DNA from: JBBDJG01 sp040880005
GTDB lineage: Bacteria > Actinomycetota > Thermoleophilia > Solirubrobacterales > JBBDJG01
Reading direction: 5' to 3'
Length of the DNA stretch: 64,000 bases
Assembly: GCA_040880005.1 (NCBI GenBank)
Contig: JBBDJG010000010.1
Span: 88,312-152,311 of the forward strand
Part shown: in pieces, positions 39,139 through 47,874 of the stretch
How positions within the stretch are numbered: the stretch's first letter is position 1
Layout of the letters: each line of letters begins with the position of its first letter
The notes under the pieces: generated by a model
The model's database searches: none
What the model was told of the DNA's origin: nothing
The model's input: the letters and a program-made list of their open reading frames with translations, nothing else
Made by a program: the position numbers and the translations under genes

Positions 39139-39768
39139 TTCAATATAGGCGTGCTGGTCTCCGGGTCGGGGACCAATCTCCAGGCGATCCTCGACACCGT
39201 TCACGGCCGCGACGGCATCGAGGTCGTGGCGGTGGCCAGCAACCGCACCGGCGCCAAGGCGCTCGAGCGGGCACGCGACACGGGCGTTGGCGCAGAGGCG
39301 TTCGAGCTTTCCTCATATCCGAATCGTGCGGCCCGCGACACCGAGATGGCTTCGTGGCTGCAATCGCGAGGCGTCGAGCTGGTCGTGCTGGCCGGATATA
39401 TGGAGCTGGTCGAGCCGGCCTTCCTCGCCGGCTTCCCCAAGCGCGTGATCAACGTGCATCCGTCGCTTCTGCCAGCCTTTCCCGGCCCCACACCGATCGA
39501 GGACCAGATCGCCTACGGCGTCAAGGTCGGCGGCGTGACGGTCCACTTCGTCGATGAAGGGGTGGACAGTGGTCCAGTCGTCTTGCAACAGGCAATGCAG
39601 CTTCCCTACACTCGCGATCCGGAGGAGATCCTGAACCTGCTGCACGGCATCGAGCACGAGCTACTTCCCCGCGCCATCCGGCTGATTGCCGCTGGAGCCG
39701 TGAGCTTCGATGCCGATAACTCTCGGTATGTGCACGTTGACGAGCAGGCGATGAGCGCCCGTGGCTGA
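39109..39768 (+). CDS. purN: Phosphoribosylglycinamide formyltransferase
   Basis: 219 residues. FNIGVLVSGSGTNLQAILD is the N-terminus; the catalytic Asn/His lie in VINVHPSLLPAFPGPTPIED and the Asp in VHFVDEGVDSGPVVL. It transfers formyl from formyl-THF to GAR. The first 11 residues (MSERPPNGGR) are encoded by repeat copy D, which also supplies the ATG. The stop overlaps purH by eight bases. Confidence 0.95.
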   Translation: MSERPPNGGRFNIGVLVSGSGTNLQAILDTVHGRDGIEVVAVASNRTGAKALERARDTGVGAEAFELSSYPNRAARDTEMASWLQSRGVELVVLAGYMELVEPAFLAGFPKRVINVHPSLLPAFPGPTPIEDQIAYGVKVGGVTVHFVDEGVDSGPVVLQQAMQLPYTRDPEEILNLLHGIEHELLPRAIRLIAAGAVSFDADNSRYVHVDEQAMSARG

Positions 39769-41368
39769 GCGAACCGACCCAACTGCGGTCGCCGGCGTCA
39801 GCGCCGACGAAGACCTGAAGGTCGAGCGCGCGCTGCTGACGGTCTCCGACAAGCGGGGCTTGGTCGATTTCGCGCGAGTGCTGTCGGAGCTGGGAATCGA
39901 GATCGTCTCGACCGGTGGGACGGCCCAGGAGCTCGACGCGGCCGGCATCGAAACCCGGCCGATCGAGGACTACACCGGTTTCCCCGAGATCCTCGACGGA
40001 CGCGTGAAGACGTTGCACCCGAAGATCTACGCGGGCTTGCTCGCCGTGCGCTCCAATGAGCAGCACCTGCGCACGCTCGACGAGCAGGGAATCGAGCCGA
40101 TCGACTTGATCGTCGTGAACCTGTACCCATTCGAGCGAATGGCAAATCGCCGTGGCTCCTCGGACGAAGAGGTCATCGAGAACATCGACATCGGCGGACC
40201 GACGCTGATCCGCGCGGCCGCCAAGAACAGCGGATTCGTCGCGGCAGTGGTGCGACCCGAGAGCTACGACGCCGTCGCCGAAGAGCTGAAGATGACCGAG
40301 GGCCTGCTCTCGGCGGGCACCCGCGAGACGCTCGCGACCGAGGCGTTCGGTGTCACCGCACGCTACGACGCGGCGATTTCGCGCTGGTTCTCCGAGCGCG
40401 AGGACGCGTTCCCCCAACACTTCGTGGCCGCGTTTGAAAAGGTTCTCGACCTCTCATACGGAGAGAACCCTCACCAGCGCGCCGCCTACTACGAGCAGGT
40501 TGGGCAGCGCACGCACCTGCTCGCTCGCACCGTGAAGATGCACGGCAAGGACCTCTCCTACAACAATCTGCTCGACCTCGACTCCGGCCGTTGGCTGGTG
40601 CGCGAGTTCGAGGTGCCCGGCGCCGCCATCGTCAAGCACAACAATCCCTGCGGATGCGCGATCGCCGAGACGATCGAGGAGGCCTACGAGAGCGCGCTGA
40701 GCTGCGATCCGCAGAGCGCGTTCGGCAGTGTCGTCGTCTTGAACCGCAAGGTCACCAAGGAGCTGGCACAGGCGCTCAACGAGAACTTCGTCGAGCTGCT
40801 GTTCGCGCCCGGCTACGACGAGGACTCGCTCGAGATCCTCCAATCGAAGCCCAACATCCGCATCATCGAGGACTCCGAGCGCCGCCGCCCCACGCCCGGC
40901 GAACGCGACATGGACCGCATCACCGGCGGTCTGCTGATGCAGGACCGCGACACTGACATGCTGGAGCGCTCCGAGATGCAGATTGCCAGCGAGCGCGAGC
41001 CGACCGAGCAGGAGTGGGGCGAGCTCCAGTTCGCGTGGAAGGTGTGCAAACACGTGCGCTCGAACGCAATCGTGATCGCCAAGGACCTGGCGACGATCGG
41101 GATCGGCGCCGGTCAGATGAGCCGGATCGACTCGGTGCAGATCGCGATCAACAAGGCGCACGCGAACAACGACGCCAAGCTGAAGGGGTCGGTGCTCGCC
41201 TCCGACGCGTTCTTCCCGTTCTCGGACGGTCCCGAGGCAGCGATCGAGGCCGGCGTGACGGCGATCATCCAGCCCGGCGGATCGAAACGCGACGCCGAGG
41301 TCGTGCAGGCGGCCAGCAAGGCGGGCGTCGCAATGGTCTTCACCGACCGGCGCCACTTCCGGCACTAG
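39761..41368 (+). CDS. purH: Bifunctional AICAR formyltransferase / IMP cyclohydrolase
   Basis: 535 residues. The IMP cyclohydrolase domain (about 25-220) has ALLTVSDKRGLVDFARVL, STGGTAQELDAAGIET and VKTLHPKIYAGLLA. The formyltransferase domain has VKHNNPCGCAIAETIEEAYE and AFFPFSDGPEAAIEAGVTAI, ending GVAMVFTDRRHFRH as usual. Last two steps to IMP. Start GTG overlaps purN. The gene closes the purine run; purM and purK are not present in this window. Confidence 0.97.
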   Translation: MAERTDPTAVAGVSADEDLKVERALLTVSDKRGLVDFARVLSELGIEIVSTGGTAQELDAAGIETRPIEDYTGFPEILDGRVKTLHPKIYAGLLAVRSNEQHLRTLDEQGIEPIDLIVVNLYPFERMANRRGSSDEEVIENIDIGGPTLIRAAAKNSGFVAAVVRPESYDAVAEELKMTEGLLSAGTRETLATEAFGVTARYDAAISRWFSEREDAFPQHFVAAFEKVLDLSYGENPHQRAAYYEQVGQRTHLLARTVKMHGKDLSYNNLLDLDSGRWLVREFEVPGAAIVKHNNPCGCAIAETIEEAYESALSCDPQSAFGSVVVLNRKVTKELAQALNENFVELLFAPGYDEDSLEILQSKPNIRIIEDSERRRPTPGERDMDRITGGLLMQDRDTDMLERSEMQIASEREPTEQEWGELQFAWKVCKHVRSNAIVIAKDLATIGIGAGQMSRIDSVQIAINKAHANNDAKLKGSVLASDAFFPFSDGPEAAIEAGVTAIIQPGGSKRDAEVVQAASKAGVAMVFTDRRHFRH

Positions 41369-41415
41369 CGTCGCTCGGCCCGGCCCTCGATCAGAGCAGG
41401 CGCTAGATTGCACGT

Positions 41416-41486
41416 GGGGGTGTGGCCCGAAGGCCGGGCAGCAGACTTTTAATCTGCGGGTTCGGGTTCGATTCCCGGCGCCCCCA
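41416..41486 (+). tRNA. tRNA-Lys (TTT)
   Basis: Folds by eye as a cloverleaf. Acceptor GGGGGTG pairs with CGCCCCC (one G-T), discriminator A. D stem GCCC/GGGC. Anticodon arm GCAGA-CTTTTAA-TCTGC gives anticodon TTT. T arm TCGGG-TTCGATT-CCCGG. The 3' CCA is not encoded. The D loop is short and lacks the usual A14, so the call is good but not perfect. Confidence 0.8.
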
Positions 41487-41508
41487 TCGATCGGAAGCTC
41501 AGCGTGCA

Positions 41509-41571
41509 GCGCCCGGCTTGCCGGCCGGACTTTTAATCCGGGTGTCGTCGGTTCGAATCCGACCGGGCGCA
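41509..41571 (+). pseudogene. tRNA-Lys-like gene lacking the D arm
   Basis: Perfect 7-bp acceptor GCGCCCG/CGGGCGC with A, anticodon arm CCGGA-CTTTTAA-TCCGG (anticodon TTT), and perfect T arm GTCGG-TTCGAAT-CCGAC. Only 9 bases (GCTTGCCGG) stand where the roughly 18-base D region should be. It is either a damaged tRNA left by integration or an unusual D-armless tRNA. Confidence 0.6.
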
Positions 41572-41856
41572 CTCGGAAGTTCCCATGCTGATGCGCATTC
41601 CGTAGGGTGCCGCTCGAGCGAGAGGAAAACTTTGTCCCCAGTTTGTCCCGAAATACGGTTCTTACAGACAGGACCGTCGTCGTGGCCATGGTGATCGTGC
41701 CGGAACCGATCAGCGAGGGCGGAAAGCAGACAGCCTGGCGGCTGAAGTACACCTGCCTCGCTTGTCACTACGAAGAGTCAGCGGCAGCCAGCTTCGATCT
41801 GTCCTCGATGTCGCCCAGGGTTTCAAGACTTATTTCAAGTACTTGCAGGCTGGATA
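41572..41856. other. Gene-poor stretch with paired TTTGTCCC motifs
   Basis: TTTGTCCC at 41631-41638 and again at 41642-41649, an 11-base period. Similar TGTCCCCA units recur at 47822-47840. No convincing gene is seen; it follows the tRNA cluster and may hold remnants of an integrated element. Confidence 0.4.
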
Positions 41857-43269
41857 CTAGGTTGGGGCCAGTTCCCAGTAGGCCCGTGGATCTGTCGCCG
41901 ACTTCCCTACCCAGTTGATGAGACCAGCCTCCCTCAGGGCCGAAAGCTCCTTCTGGGCGACTGGACGGGAAACGCCGAGCAGCTCGGTGACCTCGCCGGT
42001 GCTGAGCCGCCCTGCCTCCCGAAGAGCAGACGTGATCGCCCGAGCGTGCTCGGGAAGCCGAGCCTCCAACTCCTTGTCTACAGGCTCGGTCAGGAAGGTC
42101 ACTTCGACGCTGCCGGAAGTCTGATTGTAAATCGGGTCATTCAATCCAGCCTGCCGCATCTCTTCGAATATTCGCCTGATGCCCTCACCCAACTCCTGGC
42201 CGAAATGGAGATCGGCGCACACACGAGCGATTCGGGGGTTGCGAGCAAAGCGAGTTGCCCCGAGAGGTGTCGCCAGATCGACCAAGCCAGGGAAGCGTCC
42301 TGGGCTTGCGATCTCGATGCGGTCATCAAAAATGTCGACCCGAATATGGTCGCCGCTCACGCTGTAGGAACGGTGCACCGCCGCATTCACCAAGCCTTCT
42401 AGCCAGGCATCTTCCGGAACAATTGGAACATCACCAAATCGGCCTGTCGGCTGGAGCGCACGACGGACAGGCTGCATTCTCTTGACGGCCTCACGCGCCT
42501 CGAGTAGCTGCCGCGGAATCGGCCCCTCGGCGCGAACATCGTGCAGAAGCTGCTGCCGGGCCCCGGCGCCTCGCTCCTTCCCTCGATACCGGAGAACACG
42601 AACGAACGCTTCCGGAAGGATCGCCTGCGGATGCTCAGCAAAGAGCAGACAACCGGCAACAGTCAGCTCGTTACCGGTAGCAAGACCACGAGCGCGCAGC
42701 AACCGTCGAGGGTTCTCTGCGCCCACTGCGTCCGCATACTGTTGCAGGAGGGTGGCGTCCACACTATCGACGTCGGCCTCAGGCAGCGGGCGCGCCTCGT
42801 AACTGGCCTGTCCCTTGTCATAAACGAGCTCCTGCCGTTGTCGAAATGTGAGCCGTCGATTTTCGTCGCCGACCCGCAGAAACACCTCGTCGCGACGATT
42901 GGCATGAACCACGTCGCTCGGCTCCACCTCGAGAACGAGGAGATGGTCGGGCGAGCCGCTCGCGTCCACGCATTCAACCAGGCGATGACGAATGTGAACG
43001 GCCGGCTCACAGAAGTCGATGCTCGCCTGTATCTGATCGTTACGCTGCCCCGTCTTGTCATCGGTACCCTCCACCTTTCCCCGGTGAAGTCCGACGACCA
43101 CGATGCCGCCTTCGGCATTGGCCATCCCGACCAGGGTGTCCCCCAGATCCTTTGGCGCAATGCGATTCGACTTCCGCTCGAACCACTGGTCTTCGGCGAC
43201 GGCGAGCAGGACAGGACCGGCGACCGATGCGTCCCCGCTGAGCGCGCTCTCTACGTGAATGGTGGACAT
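41857..43269 (-). CDS. AlbA_2 / HATPase-type ATP-binding protein (COG2865-like)
   Basis: 470 residues. The N-terminal Schlafen AlbA_2 domain has EDQWFERKSNRIAPKDLGDT and MANAEGGIVVVGLHRGK. The middle has the HATPase_c_4 type features EGLVNAAVHRSYSVSGDHIR and IEIASPGRFPG. The C-terminal winged helix is LSTGEVTELLGVSRPVAQKE. Such proteins are predicted DNA-binding regulators; some occur in defence or mobile regions. It sits between a tRNA cluster and a partial tRNA copy, with an AT-rich promoter region (TTGCAA and TATTATAAG before the ATG), unlike its surroundings. Probably horizontally acquired. Confidence 0.8.
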   Translation of the reverse strand: MSTIHVESALSGDASVAGPVLLAVAEDQWFERKSNRIAPKDLGDTLVGMANAEGGIVVVGLHRGKVEGTDDKTGQRNDQIQASIDFCEPAVHIRHRLVECVDASGSPDHLLVLEVEPSDVVHANRRDEVFLRVGDENRRLTFRQRQELVYDKGQASYEARPLPEADVDSVDATLLQQYADAVGAENPRRLLRARGLATGNELTVAGCLLFAEHPQAILPEAFVRVLRYRGKERGAGARQQLLHDVRAEGPIPRQLLEAREAVKRMQPVRRALQPTGRFGDVPIVPEDAWLEGLVNAAVHRSYSVSGDHIRVDIFDDRIEIASPGRFPGLVDLATPLGATRFARNPRIARVCADLHFGQELGEGIRRIFEEMRQAGLNDPIYNQTSGSVEVTFLTEPVDKELEARLPEHARAITSALREAGRLSTGEVTELLGVSRPVAQKELSALREAGLINWVGKSATDPRAYWELAPT

Positions 43270-43455
43270 TTACGTTACTTATAATAATTGCAAGTAGTGA
43301 GAGGTAGCTATTTCCCTGTCCAGAGCCAAATCTGTACGTTGCCTGCCGTTCCGGCCCATCGAGACCGGTCGATAGGAGTGAGCGCGCGGACGCCTCGAAA
43401 TCACGATCCAGAGCGACTGCGGCGAGGTGGGATCGACCCGACGCAGCCGCATTGG

Positions 43456-43502
43456 CCAGGCTCGTAATCCGGGTGTCGTCAGTTCGAGTCCCGCCGGGCG
43501 CA
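43456..43502 (+). pseudogene. Partial tRNA copy (3' half)
   Basis: The 47 bases match 39 of 47 in the 3' half of the tRNA-like gene at 41525-41571, including TAATCCGGGTGTCGTC and CCGGGCGCA. The anticodon triplet is CGT. Neither the anticodon stem nor the T stem pairs fully and no matching acceptor 5' strand is seen. Likely an attachment-site duplicate of an integration event. Confidence 0.6.
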
Positions 43503-43540
43503 TGCTGCAAAAGCCCCACAGCGCCGGGGATTGGCGCAGC

Positions 43541-46500
43541 CTACCGAGGACGCGGCGCGGTCAGCCTGAGTCGAACATCGGTGCTCCGATTGTTTGAGAC
43601 TGCGTCCCGCGCGACGATGCGGGCGAGCAGGCTGGTGCGGCGCACGCCGGCAAGCGACCTACGAGCCTTCGACCTGAGTTTCACCCGGACAGAGGCCACG
43701 GCGCCACCGCGTAGATCAAAGACGGCACGCCCAATCACCGATGCGGCGGTACGTTGCGCACGGCGAGACGACCGCTGCAGAGAAAGCGTCCCGATGCAAC
43801 GAATCTCGTCGGGCGGGCAGCGGAGCCTGATCACTGCTACGCCCCGTCTCGACAGCCTGACCCTTCGATTCAGGACCTTCATCAGCGGACCCTGAGTATC
43901 GGCCGAGCCGAAAGCGGGCAGAACCGGGAGCTGCGGAACCAGCGTCGTCGGAGGCGGCTGATTCACGGGCGGGGTATCGCTCACCGTCACGCTTTGGCTT
44001 TGGGTGTCGGTGGCGCCGTCGTTGTCGGTGACGCGCAGGCGGACGGTGTAGGTGGCGGCGGTCGCGAAGGTGCGCTGGGCGGTTGTGCCCGTTCCGTCGT
44101 CGAAGGAGCCGTCGTTGTCTAGGTCCCAGGCGCGCGAGGCGATCGTGCCGTCGGGGTCGGTCGAGGCGGCCGAGTCGAAGGTGGTTGTCTGGTTGGTCAG
44201 CGGCGAGGGCGGGGAAACGGTGAAGGAGGCGCTCGGTGCCCGGTTTTGGACGACCACGCTTTGGCTTTGGGTGTCGGTGGCGCCGTCGTTGTCGGTGACG
44301 CGCAGGCGGNNNNNNNNNNNNNNNNNNNNNNNNNNNNNNNNNNNNNNNNNNNNNNNNNNNNNNNNNNNNNNNNNNNNNNNNNNNNNNNNNNNNNNNNNNN
44401 NNNNNNNNNCGAAGGTGGTTGTCTGGTTGGTCAGCGGCGAGGGCGGGGAAACGGTGAAGGAGGCCGTGGGGGGCTGGTTCGGTGGCGCCACATTGCACAG
44501 GGCCGGACTAATGTCGCTGCCCCAGGCGCCCAACGTTCCGGAGTCTGCGGGAAACAGATCGGTGACCCGAAGCTTCCAGGTGCCCTGTTGCTGCTTCCCG
44601 TCGAGGCGCGAAAGCTGGTCGCCCTGCGGCCTGAAGCTGCCTGTGTAGGGGACCGCGCCCGACGTGACACCGCTCGCGGCCTCGTCGTCGAACACGGTGT
44701 TCGTGAAGTTGTTGCCGTTGTTGTTGACTCCGCCGACGCGATTTACGAGCTGGATGGTTGTCGAGTCGGGCGCGATCAGCTCGATCTTGAGGTCGCCGTC
44801 CCAGGTGTGCGTGATCTGGTCGACGCGGACGTTGACGTCCTTGATGATTCCGGACTGGCTGACGACGAGGTCGGACGTGACACCGGTCGTGTTCCCATCC
44901 GGAATCGCCTTGGGCACGTCGGTGCTGTTGCGCGTCACAGGGGATCCGACAGCCCCGGTCGGCACCGAGACCGGAACCTGGTACACGCCTTGCGCCGTGG
45001 TCAGACCGAGAGTCATCGGCAGGTCGGTGCCGCATGGGGCACCGCTAGCGAGAGACGCGGCGAATGCGGTCGAGTTTGCCGCACTGGCGCCCGTGCCTAT
45101 GTCCGGGAACGGCGAGTTGGCCTGGGTGATCGACAACCCGGGCGCGGAGCTAGAGAGCGCGCCGCTCACCCCCATCGCGGAGGAGTTGCCCGAGTTTCGC
45201 ACCGTTTCGCTGACCGTGAACGGCTCTCCCGGCTCGACGACGCCGTCGTTGTCACCGGCCACGTCGCCGACCGAGGTCGACTGATGCGACAGCACCGGTG
45301 CGGTGGTCTGGTTGCCGTTCGACACAACCAGCGCAAAATCCTGATCGGTGCTGTCGCCGTTGCCGGGCACGCCGTCGCCGGCGACGTTGGTACCGAGCAC
45401 CTGAGCGCTGATCCTGCCGCTCGTGCTGGCGGGCAGAAATACGTTCTCGAGGTTGTTGCGCGTGTCCGACGACCCGCCCGCAACCGAACTGCCGTTGAAG
45501 AGCTGGTTGCCCCGATAGATGCGCCCGCCCGCGTCGACCACCAGATCGAGGTCGTTGACGAACGCGTTGCCGCTGGTCGGGCCGGGAGGATCGGTCCAGG
45601 CGAGCGTGACCTTCACGGGCTTGCCGGTGTCCGCGACGTCGTAAGCCCGCACCAAGCTCTGGCCGGTGGTTGAAAGCAGGTCGGCCTGGTCACGGTAGTC
45701 CCGCGTCGTGCCGTCGAGGACGTTGCCGAGATTGACCCGGCCCCACCCCTGGTTGTCGTCGGGCGCGTTGCCCAGCGTGCCCAGTGCGCCGTCACCCATG
45801 CTCCCGCCGGTCATGTCGCTGGCGGCGTTGACGAGGATCGCCTTCACCATCGCCGGCGACGGCAGCGTCGAGCCTCCGCCCTGGGTGCGGCGGAACCAGT
45901 CCATCACCATTGCGGCGGCGCCACTGACCTCGGGCGTCGCCTGCGAGGTTCCAGACACTCGAGAGTAGAGCGTGTTGCCGGCCGGGAACTGCGGGTCGCA
46001 GGTCCCCGATCCGGTGTAGCCGGCGTGCTGTGGAGATGCGCCGGTAACGTGCGTCCCCGGTGCCACCAGGTCGGGTTTCATGCGGCCGTCTGCGGTAGGC
46101 CCGCGTGAAGAGAAATCGACCACGTCGTGAGCGTCGTTGGCGTCGGCATCCGTGACGCCGCATCCGTCCGTCCCGCCGCCGCGAACGTTCTCGGAAGCGC
46201 CAACCGCGATCACGTTCTTGGCCGTGCCCGGCGAGCCGACCGTCTTGGTGCCCGGTCCGGCGTTGCCCGCCGCGAAGATCTCGACCATCTGCTGGTTGCC
46301 CGACTGCGTCGAGCGAGCGTCGCGCACGATCGCGTCATAGGTTTGAGAGTCGGCGTTGTAGCCGCCGGCCGTGTCGGCGCCCCACGAGTTGCTCGACAGC
46401 CGGGCGCCGTTCTCGTACGCCTTCGAGGCGAGCGCCGCGAGGCCGCCGCTGTTCTGGAACATGCCGTTCGTGCATCTGAAGATCTTGCTGGCGCCGATCT

Positions 46501-47680
46501 GGGCGGCGGGCGCGATGCCCAGTCCGTAGTTGTAGCCCTGGGCATCCTCTACCGACGAGGTGGTGCCGTTGTTGAAGCCCGCCGCTATCGACGCGACGTT
46601 GGTGCCGTGACCGCCACAGTCACGTCCGTTTGAGTCGTTGGTGGTGTTGTTGATGTACACCACCCGATCCGCGTTCGAGGTCGAGCCGTTGAAGAAGAAG
46701 TCAGGATGGGCGGGTGTCGTCGATCCGGTATCGAGGCCTTCGTCGGTGACGTCGATGGCGAACGGAAGCTGCGAGCCATCGAAGCCCTGGCCAGTCAGCC
46801 ACGACAGATAGCCGGTGCCACTGGGCACGTTGGCGGTCAGGTTCCCGGCGACGATCTGGGCGGCCCGCTCGTCGCGCAGGTGCGGCGCTACGTAGGGTCC
46901 AATCGAAACGACACTGGGGTCACCGGCGAGAACGGTGAGCGCGCGACCGTCGAGCGCGACGAACTGGGTCGTCGTCGAACCGAGGGTCGACTCCTGCCTC
47001 AGCTCGCGGGCCGCGCGCTCGATCGACCGGCGGGCGGCTGCCCCGTCGCTACCCGAGACGGTCTGTATCGTCACGCGGACGCGGCCGGCGTTTCCGGTTC
47101 CCGACAGGAGCTTGTCCGAGGCGCGATAGGGCACTGCAGCCCGGACCGCGGGATCGCTGCCCGGCAATCCGGCGACGGCCCTCAACTGTGGCCCCGACCC
47201 GTAGACGAGGTACGCGTCCTGAGCCATGTACGTGATTACGCGCATACCCGTGGCGCGCAGGCGGGCGAGCCACGCGTCCTTCACCGGTCCGACGAACTGA
47301 ACGACCGCCAGCCCGGGGCCACGTGGCCTCGACCTCTTGTGGCCAAGCGGGGCTCGCTCCGTTCTTGGGTCGAGCGTGCGACCGTTCAGCTCGATGTAGC
47401 GCGTGCCGTCCCTTGCAGCTGCCCCGGCACGCGCCAAGCGTGCGATGTCGGCGCCGGTGGCCTCAACGAGTGAGAAGGAACCGTAGTCGGCGATCAGGCG
47501 GGCGCTCGACTGCGCCAGCGCAGCCTTGCCCTGCTGCGTGGCCGGCACGACAAGCACACGGGGCCCGGCGGCGCCATTGCCGGTCGCTGCCCCGACCGTC
47601 ACCACCGCGACCACGAGGATCGCCAGCAGCGAGCAGGAAAGGGCGGCCATTGCCGCTCGAGCGTTTTTTATTGGGTACAT
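43541..47680 (-). CDS. Secreted S8 subtilase with P domain and PKD repeats
   Basis: About 1379 residues with a 100-N gap. A signal anchor/peptide (about 10-32) precedes a propeptide-like region to about 300. The S8 catalytic triad is Asp in FAIDVTDEGLDTG, His in DCGGHGTNVASIAAGFNN and Ser in RVSGTSQATPEVSGAAAM. A P/Homo B domain follows (VDQITHTWDGDLKIELIAPD, then GTLGAWGSD). Two or more PKD repeats (TASFTVSPPSPLTNQTTTF, WDLDNDGSFDDGTG) follow, then the basic C-terminal domain (VRVKLRSKARRSLAGVRR). An exported protease, likely cell-surface bound. The gap falls between PKD copies that are nearly identical in DNA. Confidence 0.88.
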   Translation of the reverse strand: MYPIKNARAAMAALSCSLLAILVVAVVTVGAATGNGAAGPRVLVVPATQQGKAALAQSSARLIADYGSFSLVEATGADIARLARAGAAARDGTRYIELNGRTLDPRTERAPLGHKRSRPRGPGLAVVQFVGPVKDAWLARLRATGMRVITYMAQDAYLVYGSGPQLRAVAGLPGSDPAVRAAVPYRASDKLLSGTGNAGRVRVTIQTVSGSDGAAARRSIERAARELRQESTLGSTTTQFVALDGRALTVLAGDPSVVSIGPYVAPHLRDERAAQIVAGNLTANVPSGTGYLSWLTGQGFDGSQLPFAIDVTDEGLDTGSTTPAHPDFFFNGSTSNADRVVYINNTTNDSNGRDCGGHGTNVASIAAGFNNGTTSSVEDAQGYNYGLGIAPAAQIGASKIFRCTNGMFQNSGGLAALASKAYENGARLSSNSWGADTAGGYNADSQTYDAIVRDARSTQSGNQQMVEIFAAGNAGPGTKTVGSPGTAKNVIAVGASENVRGGGTDGCGVTDADANDAHDVVDFSSRGPTADGRMKPDLVAPGTHVTGASPQHAGYTGSGTCDPQFPAGNTLYSRVSGTSQATPEVSGAAAMVMDWFRRTQGGGSTLPSPAMVKAILVNAASDMTGGSMGDGALGTLGNAPDDNQGWGRVNLGNVLDGTTRDYRDQADLLSTTGQSLVRAYDVADTGKPVKVTLAWTDPPGPTSGNAFVNDLDLVVDAGGRIYRGNQLFNGSSVAGGSSDTRNNLENVFLPASTSGRISAQVLGTNVAGDGVPGNGDSTDQDFALVVSNGNQTTAPVLSHQSTSVGDVAGDNDGVVEPGEPFTVSETVRNSGNSSAMGVSGALSSSAPGLSITQANSPFPDIGTGASAANSTAFAASLASGAPCGTDLPMTLGLTTAQGVYQVPVSVPTGAVGSPVTRNSTDVPKAIPDGNTTGVTSDLVVSQSGIIKDVNVRVDQITHTWDGDLKIELIAPDSTTIQLVNRVGGVNNNGNNFTNTVFDDEAASGVTSGAVPYTGSFRPQGDQLSRLDGKQQQGTWKLRVTDLFPADSGTLGAWGSDISPALCNVAPPNQPPTASFTVSPPSPLTNQTTTFXXXXXXXXXXXXXXXXXXXXXXXXXXXXXXXXXXRLRVTDNDGATDTQSQSVVVQNRAPSASFTVSPPSPLTNQTTTFDSAASTDPDGTIASRAWDLDNDGSFDDGTGTTAQRTFATAATYTVRLRVTDNDGATDTQSQSVTVSDTPPVNQPPPTTLVPQLPVLPAFGSADTQGPLMKVLNRRVRLSRRGVAVIRLRCPPDEIRCIGTLSLQRSSRRAQRTAASVIGRAVFDLRGGAVASVRVKLRSKARRSLAGVRRTSLLARIVARDAVSNNRSTDVRLRLTAPRPR
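44310..44409. other. Assembly gap (100 N) inside the PKD repeats
   Basis: The sequence right of the gap (from 44410) repeats the sequence from about 44175, and the sequence left of it repeats that at about 43990. Identical tandem repeats probably collapsed, so the PKD copy number is unknown. Confidence 0.9.
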
Positions 47681-47821
47681 CTCTCAGACTCAGCGCAGGC
47701 CTAGCCCAGTTCGATTGTAGGTGAGGCCGCTTGTGCCGGCAGCAATACGTGCGATCAGAGCATGCTTCGACAGCGGGCCCGCCGTCAGGGCGATCGCATT
47801 GCTCCCAACCCTGTCCGAATA

Positions 47822-47840
47822 TGTCCCCACTATGTCCCCA
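47822..47840. repeat. Tandem TGTCCCCA units
   Basis: TGTCCCCA at 47822-47829 and 47833-47840, with a related TGTCCGAA at 47812-47819. Spacing of 10-11 bases. They lie between the divergent subtilase and flavoprotein genes and match the units at 41631-41649. Confidence 0.5.
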
Positions 47841-47862
47841 ACTGAGCAGTGCCGAGCGCACA

Positions 47863-47868
47863 TATACT
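47863..47868 (+). promoter_or_regulatory. Candidate -10 box, leaderless transcript
   Basis: TATACT ends six bases before the ATG at 47875. A transcript starting at the usual distance would begin at or next to the ATG, giving a leaderless mRNA, common in actinobacteria. No Shine-Dalgarno is present. Confidence 0.45.
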
Positions 47869-47874
47869 CGCTCC

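Noticed and set aside
41607..41918. 103-residue frame after the tRNA cluster
   Set aside because: Runs over the TTTGTCCC motifs and the end of the AlbA gene; no ribosome site or domain pattern.
43279..43519. Short frames reading through the partial tRNA copy
   Set aside because: Peptides such as GLELTTPGLRAW are the usual by-product of translating tRNA sequence.
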